Below are positions 58,089 to 64,000 of a DNA stretch of 64,000 nucleotides, piece by piece; the stretch's first letter is position 1, and the number at the start of each line of letters is the position of its first letter. The notes beneath the pieces were generated by a model. That model made no database searches and was not told where the DNA came from. It worked only from the letters and a program-made list of their open reading frames with translations. Source of the DNA: Chelydra serpentina (taxonomy: Eukaryota > Chordata > Testudines > Chelydridae); assembly GCA_037349315.1 (NCBI GenBank), contig JBAIAC010000001.1, positions 6,862,001 to 6,926,000 on the forward strand, written 5' to 3'. A program made the translations under genes and the position numbers.

Positions 58089-58246
58089 CCTACCCCTTGA
58101 TCCCCACTCCCTCTGTGAAAGCAACTGAGGGGGGAGCCAAAAATCCTTTCGCGCCTTTTTCCATGCGGGCGCCATATTGCCGGCACCATTGTTATCCACC
58201 TTCTGCTGCCACTCTGCTGTCCTACAGATGCCATACCAGGGAAAGC

Positions 58247-59530
58247 ATGGAACCCATTCAGATCGCCGCAGCTGTTATCGCTGTTATAAACACCACGCGC
58301 ATTGTCCAGCAGTATATGGAGAACGAGAACCTGCAACAGCAGGCGAGGAGGCGATGGCAGCGCGGTGAGGACAGTGATGAGGACATGGACACAGGCCTCT
58401 CTCAAAGAAGGCCCCCCCGCAAGGTGGACATCATGGTGGTAATGGGGCAGGTTCATGCCGTGGAACGCCGATTCTGGGCCCGGGAAACAAGCACAGACTG
58501 GTGGGACCGCATAGTGCTGCAGGTCTGGGACGATTACCAATGGCTGCGAATCTTTCGCATGCGTAAGGGCACTTTCATGGAAATGTATTACTTGCTTTCC
58601 CCTGCCCTGAAGCACCAGAACACCAGGATGAGAGCAGCCCTCACAGTAGAGAAGCGAGTGGCGATAGCCCTGTGGAAGCTTGCAACGCCAGACAGCTACC
58701 GGTCAGTCGCGAATCAATTTGGAGTGGGCAAATCTACTGTGGGGGCTGCTGTGATGCAAGTAGCGAATGCGATCACCGAGCTGCTGCTACCAAGGATTGT
58801 GACTCTGGGAAATGTGCAGGTCATAGTGGATGGCTTTGCAGCAATGGGGTTCCCGAACTGTGGTGGGGCGATAAACGGAACCCATATCCCCATCTTGGCA
58901 CCGGACCACCAAGCCAGCTAGTACATAAACCGAAAGGGTTACTTTTCAATAGTGCTGCAAGCGCTGGTGGATCATAAGGGACGTTTCACCAACATCAACG
59001 TGAGATGGCCAGGAAAGGTACATGACACTCGCATCTTCAGGTACTCTGGTCTGTTTCAGCTGCTGCAGCAAGGGACTTTCTTCCCAGACCAGAAAATAAC
59101 CATTGGGGATGTTGAGATGCCTATAAATATCCTTGGGGACCCAGCCTACCCCTTAATGCCATGGCTCATGAAGCCATACACAGGAAGCGTGGACAGTAGT
59201 CAGGACCTGTTCAACTGTAGGCTGAGCAAGTGCAGAATGGTGGTGGAATGTGCAGTTGGATGTTTAAAGGCACGCTGGCGCAGTTTATTGACTAGGTTAG
59301 ACCTCAGCGAAACCAATATTTCCATTGTTATTACTGCTTGCTGTGCACTCCACAATATCTGTGAGAGTAAGGGGGAGATGTTTATGGCGGGGTGGGAGGT
59401 TGAGGCAAATCACCTGGCCGCTGATTATGCTCAGCCAGACACCAGGGCGATTAGAAGAGTACAGCCGGGAGCGTTGCACATCAGGGAAGCTTTAAAAACC
59501 AGTTTCATGAATGGCCAGGATGCGGTGTGA
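58247..59530 (+). pseudogene. Harbinger transposase, copy 4 (one stop, D-to-N)
   Basis: Start at ATG 58247 (Met-Glu-Pro), aligned with copies 1 and 2; the frame is open further upstream without support. It is collinear with copy 1 over its whole length. Two lesions: a TAG at 58919-58921, where copy 1 has Gln (CAG), and the first catalytic Asp changed to Asn (AINGTH). The second Asp (LGDPAYP) and the Glu (VECAVGCLK) are present. Both changes are C-to-T or G-to-A, as in ordinary decay. Confidence 0.95.
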
Positions 59531-59637
59531 AAGTTCTGTTTTTTCCCCTTAATGAAAACCCCCGCCCCTTGGTTCACTCTACTTCCCTGTAAGCTAACCA
59601 CCCTCCCCTCCCCCCCTCGGTCACCACTTGCAGAGGC

Positions 59638-59677
59638 AATAAAGTCATTGTTGCTTAAAATTCATGCATTCTTTATT
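59638..59677. terminator. Back-to-back polyadenylation signals, copy 4
   Basis: AATAAA at 59638-59643 (+) and TTTATT at 59672-59677 (AATAAA on -), 28 bp apart, between the convergent genes. Confidence 0.68.
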
Positions 59678-59694
59678 AATTCATCACACAAATA

Positions 59695-59800
59695 GGGGGA
59701 TAACTGCAAAGGTTGGCCGGGATGGGTGGTGGAGGAGGGAAGCACCAGGATGGGTGGTGGAGGAGGGAAGCACCAAGATGGGTGGTGGAGGAGGGGATGA
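59695..59800. repeat. Short tandem repeat of GGATGGGTGGTGGAGGAGG units
   Basis: 'gatgggtggtggaggaggga' with 'agcaccag' recurs about three times in 28-30-bp steps inside Harbinger copy 4, in the 3' UTR of the minus-strand Myb gene. Confidence 0.8.
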
Positions 59801-59825
59801 GGGAAGGACAAGGACACACTGCACT

Positions 59826-60305
59826 TTAAAACTTATTGAATGCCAGCCTGCTGTTGCTTGGACAGTTCTCTTGGCTTGAGTAATTGGTGCACGGAGGCCC
59901 CTCCTACGCGTTCTTGGGAGTCTCAGTGATGAGGTTATAGGACTCGGGGAGGAGGGCTGTTGGTTACACAGGGGATGTAGTGGCGGTCTGTGCTCAGGCG
60001 GCCTTTCCTCAGCCATACGCCGGAGGATTTCTGTTTGATCCTCCAGTAGCCTCAGAATTGCATCCTGCCTTCTCTCAGCAAGCTGACACCACCTACTGTC
60101 TTCAGCACACCACCTGTCCTCACGATCAAATTGTTCCTTTCTGGACTCTAACATTGTCTGCCTCCACGCATTCTGCTGGGCCGTTTCAGTGTGGGAGGAC
60201 TGCATGAGCTCTGAGAACATATCATCTCGATTCCTTTTTTTTTACTTCTAATCTTCACTAGCCTCTGGGACGGTGATGAAAGGGGGAGCATTGAAACATT
60301 TGCAG
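59826..60305 (-). pseudogene. Harbinger Myb/SANT gene, exon 2, copy 4
   Basis: The acceptor (CTCCCGCAG) before 60305 joins in frame to the exon 1 donor at 61215. It reads KIRSKKKRNRDDMFSELMQS, a charged helix and the proline-rich part. After the PRTRRRGLRAP region a small frameshift displaces the tail; in the shifted frame CPSNSRLAFNKF and a stop at 59826 are still readable. Confidence 0.85.
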
Positions 60306-60842
60306 CTGCGGGAGGAAACAAACGGGAGAGGAGTAGTTAAAAAGACACATATTAGAGAACAATGCTCCTAACATTACATAGCACATGTGAATTCGGTCCA
60401 AGGTCGCACTTTGCCTGTTATATTGAGGGTCTGCCGGCTTGGTGTGAGAGATCAAACAAGCAGGGCCGGCAGGCAACAGAATTCGGCTTGCAGGCAGCCA
60501 TGGTAAGCCACAGTCTATTGGCTTCTTTAACCTTCATAACATGTGGGAATGGTTTGAAACAGCAACCCCCTCATTTCCCATAACAGACAGCCGTTGGGTT
60601 GTCCATTTAACATGGGTTGGCAATTGAAAAGGGAGGGACGGCGGTTTTCGGGTTAACGTGCAGCGCGAATTTATTCAACCCCCCCCACACACACACATCC
60701 AAGATTATCGCTGTTCCCCCTCCCCTCACCGCGTGGGTAACAGCGGGGAAGATTTCCATTCACCCACAGGCAAACAGCCCAGCAGGGACGGACCCCTCTG
60801 AATTCCCCCTTAATAAAATTCCCCTATTTCAACCAGGTGACC

Positions 60843-61133
60843 ATGAATTATATCATTCTTCTGAGGATAACACAGAGAGATAAAGAACGGATGTTGCTTG
60901 AATGCCAGCAAACACCGGGACCATACGCTGCCATGCTTTGCAATGCAATGATTCCAGACTACGTGCTACTGGCCTGGCGTGGTAAAGTGTCTTACCACGG
61001 AGCACGGGATAAGGCTGCCCTCCCCAGAAACCTTTTGCAAAGGCTTTGGGAGTACATTCAGGAGAGCTTTCTGGAGATGTCCCTGGAGGATTTCCGCTCC
61101 ATCTCCGGAAATGTTAACAGACTTTTCCAGTAG
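60843..61133 (+). CDS. Conserved 96-aa third ORF, BEN-like, copy 4
   Basis: Homologue of 3965-4255: same length, no gap, 58 of 96 residues identical. The core is QTPGPYAAMLC, AMIPDYVLLAWRGKVSYHG, KAALP, YIQESF. It is open although the transposase and Myb exon 1 of this element carry stops. The ATG follows TTCAACCAGGTGACC, matching TTCGAACCAGGACCCC in copy 1, so an upstream exon may splice here. Function unknown; BEN-like fold is an inference from pattern. Confidence 0.6.
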   Translation: MNYIILLRITQRDKERMLLECQQTPGPYAAMLCNAMIPDYVLLAWRGKVSYHGARDKAALPRNLLQRLWEYIQESFLEMSLEDFRSISGNVNRLFQ

Positions 61134-61214
61134 CTGTAGCTGTACTGGCCGCAAATTATTCATTAAACACGCTTGCTTATAAAACATGTATTAAATGAAC
61201 AGATGTACACTCAC

Positions 61215-61767
61215 CAGAGGTCCCTTCTCCGCCTTCAAGGTCCGGGAGCACGCCTTGGGTGGGTTCATAGGGTACTGGCTCCAGGGTGACAAACAGTTCC
61301 TGGCTGTTGGGGAAAATGGCTTCTCCGCTTCCTTGCTGTGTCTGTGCGCTATCTTCAGCATCATTATCATCATCTTCCTCTTCCCGAAAATGCTCCTCGC
61401 TGCTTTCTGATGCTCCACGTACGGAGTCAAACCACATGGGTGGGTTAGTGCTGGCTGCACCCCCTAGAATGGCATGCAGCTCATCATAGAAGCAGCATGT
61501 CTGGGGCTCTGACCTGGAGCAGCCGTTTGCATATCTGGTTCTTTGGTAGGCTTGCCTGAGCTCCTTAATTTTAACGCAGCACTGTTGCGCGTCCCTGTTG
61601 TAGCCTCTGTCCTTCATGCCCTTGGAGACTTTGGCATATGTATTGGAATCTCTTACTTTGAACCGTAGTTCTGCTAGCACAGATTCATCTCCCCATACAG
61701 CAATCAGATCGCGTACCTCATGCTCGGTCCATGCTGGAGCTCGTCTTCAGTTCTGGGACTCCATCAT
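61215..61767 (-). pseudogene. Harbinger Myb/SANT gene, exon 1, copy 4
   Basis: Begins with double ATG at 61767 (MMESQN), then a TGA at the seventh codon (CGA to TGA). It then reads RRAPAWTEHEVRDLIAVWGD through the SANT domain and the acidic region to the donor TCTG|GTGAGT at 61215. The rest of the exon is open. Joining with 60305 is in frame. Confidence 0.92.
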
Positions 61768-62142
61768 GGTCTGCCGATGAGATTTGCACTCACCTGCAGC
61801 TCGCCACACTGGCCAAACAGGAAATGAAATTCAAAAATTCGCGGGGCTTTTCCTGTCTACCTGGGCAGAACATCCGAGCTCAGACTGCTGTCCAGAGCGG
61901 TCAAATGGTGCACTGTGGGATAGATCCCGGAGGCCAATACCGTCGAATTGAATCCACACTAACCCTAATTCAACTCGGCAATATCGATTTTAGCGCTAAT
62001 CCCCTCGTTGGGGGTGAAGTGGAGAAATCGATTTTAAGAGCCCTAGAAGTCGATGTAAATGGCTTCGTCGTGTGGATGGGTGCACGGATCAATCGATATA
62101 ATGCTAATAAATTCGACCGAAACTCGTAGTGTAGACCAGGGC

Positions 62143-62835
62143 CTAGAGAGATCAGCACATTGTGCAGCTAGTACAACATAGAACTTCCCTGGCCTGGAGG
62201 ACAGTCACTAATTTCAGCTGGGTAAAGCCCTAAGAGACAAATCTTGCAGGCACACAAGCCTTCCAATGAAGTATAAATTCCACATCAACTGCAATGGCAT
62301 GAGGACAAACAACATAACAGGAGAAATACTCATCCTTGCTGCTGTCCGTAAATGCCATATAAAAAAGCTGGAACAGCATAAAGGGGCCACAAAAGCCCTG
62401 GTTCTGGGTGGGGAGAATTCTCCCTGCTGTGGAGGACTCCTCCTAAGCCAGATGTGTTAGGGATGGGGCGCAGCAGACAATGCTGAGGGAATTCTGGGCA
62501 GTGCTGCAGCTCATAGGATAGCCCTAGGAAGGTGCCATAACGTGACAGGCCCACAGGGCTGTCAAAGTTACATAGGGAGCCTCTCCAGCCACAAAAGCAG
62601 CCCATTATCAAGAGAGTGGAAATGTGGCTTAGCCCCCACCACTCCCTGGGCTGTGAGTTCTGTGCTGAGCTTCTGAATTAAATAACTGTGTCATCTACAC
62701 ATTTTGCCACCTTATTGTTCATCTCTTTTACCATACTATTGATAAACATATTAGCCCAAGTCCTAGTACAGAACATTTGGACACCACACAATTAACCTCT
62801 TACAATGCTGGAATTTAACTATTCATTCCTATTGT
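62143..62835. other. Anonymous DNA
   Basis: No gene or repeat identified. Confidence 0.4.
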
Positions 62836-62837
62836 TG

Positions 62838-63122
62838 TATGCAATGTAGTTGTAGCCCTGTCAGTCCCAGACAGACAAGGTGGGAGCGACATGCTTTTGA
62901 GCCACACAAAGCTCTTCTTCAAGTCACTGTACCTTGAATAGTCCCTTACAATATGTGCTAACTACTTATGCTAAATCTATTCCATCTTGCATTTTGCTGT
63001 GACGCTGGGAGCACCTGTCCCAGACCTGAAGAAGAGCTCCTGTGTGGCTGGAAAGCTTGTCTCTCTCACCAACAGAAGTTGGTCCAATAAAAGATATTAC
63101 CTCACCCACCTTGTCTCTCTAA
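62838..63122. repeat. Interspersed repeat family B, two inverted halves
   Basis: 62838-62937 reads forward ('gtagttgtagccctgtcagt', 'agctcttcttcaag'). 63009-63122 reads as the inverse ('cctgaagaagagctcctgtg', 'ccaataaaagatattacctc'). About 70 bp separate them, so the block is a fold-back. Confidence 0.65.
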
Positions 63123-63149
63123 TATTCATTCCTAGATCACATTCAAACT

Positions 63150-63893
63150 AAATCACAGGCCCTGGTTCTCATGGGGGAATTCAGTCACCCTGATATCTGC
63201 TGGGAGAGCAATACAGCAGTGCACAGACAATCCAGGAAGTTTTTGGAAAGTGTAGGGGACAGTATCCTGGTGCAAGTGCTGGAGGAACCAAGTAGGGGCA
63301 GAGCTCCTCTTGACCACTGTTGCTCACAAACAGGGAAGTATTAGTAGGAGAAGCAAAAGTAGATGGGAACCTGGGAGGCAGTGACCATGAAATGGTCGAG
63401 TTCAGGATCCTGACACAATGAAGAAAGGTGAGCAGCAGAATACGGACGCTGGACTTCAGAAAAGCAGACTTTGACTCCCTCAGGGAACTGATGGGCAGGA
63501 TCCCCTGAGAGAATAACATAAGGGGGAAAGGAATCCAGGAGAGCTGGCTGTATTTTAAAGAATCTTTATTGAGGTTGCAGGAACAAAACATCCCGATATG
63601 TAGAAAGAATAGTAAATATGGCAGGTGACCAGCTTGTCTTAACAGTGAAATCCTTGCTGATCTTAAACACAAAAAAGAAACGTACAAGAAGTGGAAGATT
63701 GGACCAATGACCAGGGAGGAGCATAAAAATATTGCTCAGGCATGCAGGAGTGAAATCAGGAAGGTCAAATCACACTTGGAGTTGCAGCTAGCAAGGGATG
63801 TTAAGAGTAACAAGAAGGGTTTCTACAGGTATGTTAGCAACGAGAAGAAGGTCAGGGAAAGTGTGGGCCCTTTACTGAATGGGGGAGGCAACC
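63150..63893 (+). pseudogene. CR1 ORF2 fragment (endonuclease end and linker)
   Basis: Matches residues about 162-408 of the intact ORF2. It starts at the [13 protein letters not shown] equivalent (here MGEFSHPD, Asp to Glu and Asn to Ser in the nuclease motif). The last open part reads [20 protein letters not shown] to VGPLLNGGGNL. Several frame breaks. It is cut at 63893 by the next element. Confidence 0.9.
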
Positions 63894-64000
63894 TAGGGCT
63901 TGTCTTCACTACCCGCCGGATCGGCAGGTAGCAATCGATCTATCGGGGATCGATTTACCGTGTCTCGTTTAGACGCGATTAATCGATCCCCGAACGCGCT
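63894..64000. mobile_element. Harbinger-like MITE, left end (truncated by window)
   Basis: Begins GGGCTTGTCTTCACTACC and continues with CG-rich inverted motifs (ATCGATCTATCGGGGATCG and GCGATTAATCGATCCCCG). The GTCTnCACTAC start resembles the Harbinger ends at 128 and 57466. The right end lies outside the window, so no duplication can be checked. Confidence 0.6.

Larger units (their letters stand above)
57466..62142 (+). mobile_element. PIF/Harbinger transposon, copy 4 (nearly full length)
   Basis: 4,677 bp. Left end GGGTACGTCTACACTACGA, right end (inward) GCCCTGGTCTACACTACGA. CTA appears on both sides with one extra A at the left (CTAA / CTA). It has the full gene set: transposase on +, third ORF on +, two-exon Myb gene on -. 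The transposase and Myb genes carry stops, so this copy is not autonomous. A SINE fragment lies inside it. Confidence 0.92.

Noticed and set aside
1..64000. CRISPR array, bacterial operon or rRNA
   Set aside because: No regularly spaced identical repeats with unique spacers; content is vertebrate interspersed repeats throughout.

Overview
The window reads as intergenic or intronic DNA from a turtle (Testudines, most likely a cryptodire). I found no host exon that I can defend. The assignment rests on the repeats. There are CR1 LINEs, including a near-complete one. There is a tRNA-derived SINE whose tail is the CR1 3' end, which is the known cryptodire Pol III/SINE design. There are four related PIF/Harbinger elements with a transposase and a Myb/SANT protein, many short hAT elements with 8-bp target duplications, a Tigger-like element and several solo-LTR-like blocks.

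Layout. 1-5400: Harbinger copy 1 (128-5334) sits inside a small interspersed repeat with an exact TTA duplication. It carries an open transposase, a two-exon Myb/SANT gene on the other strand, a third small open frame (3965-4255) and an internal minisatellite. 5999-8032: a fold-back hAT with two inverted 3' ends and a GC-box-rich insertion. 8222-8954: a solo LTR and a small MITE. 9065-12190: a CR1 on the minus strand with an unbroken 949-codon ORF2. 12200-24700: mostly AT-rich anonymous DNA with a hAT MITE at 15712, a hAT element at 19500 and a three-SINE cluster at 22775-23517. 24747-26439: a Tigger-like element split by a hAT. 26880-28790: a palindromic tRNA-like repeat and a long inverted repeat. 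31886-33017: an LTR-like block. 33550-36497: Harbinger copy 2, right end missing. 38278-39857: an LTR-like block. 41290-41905: a CR1 fragment. 43077-45439: Harbinger copy 3, internally deleted. 45446-52600: low-copy and tandem repeats, two hAT elements and an LTR. 54621-55432: a GC-rich LTR. 57466-62142: Harbinger copy 4, nearly full length but mutated. 63150-63893: a CR1 fragment, cut by another Harbinger-like terminus at the window end.

How the parts relate. The Harbinger copies share one plan: transposase on +, Myb/SANT gene on - converging on it, back-to-back polyadenylation signals between them, and a 96-aa frame on + inside the Myb intron. By family knowledge the transposase needs the Myb-like partner for nuclear import and end binding. 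The third frame has no family role that I know of. It is conserved at 58 of 96 residues without a gap between copies 1 and 4, and I consider it the most interesting signal here. CR1 ORF2 is the likely source of reverse transcriptase for the SINEs, which carry its 3' tail.
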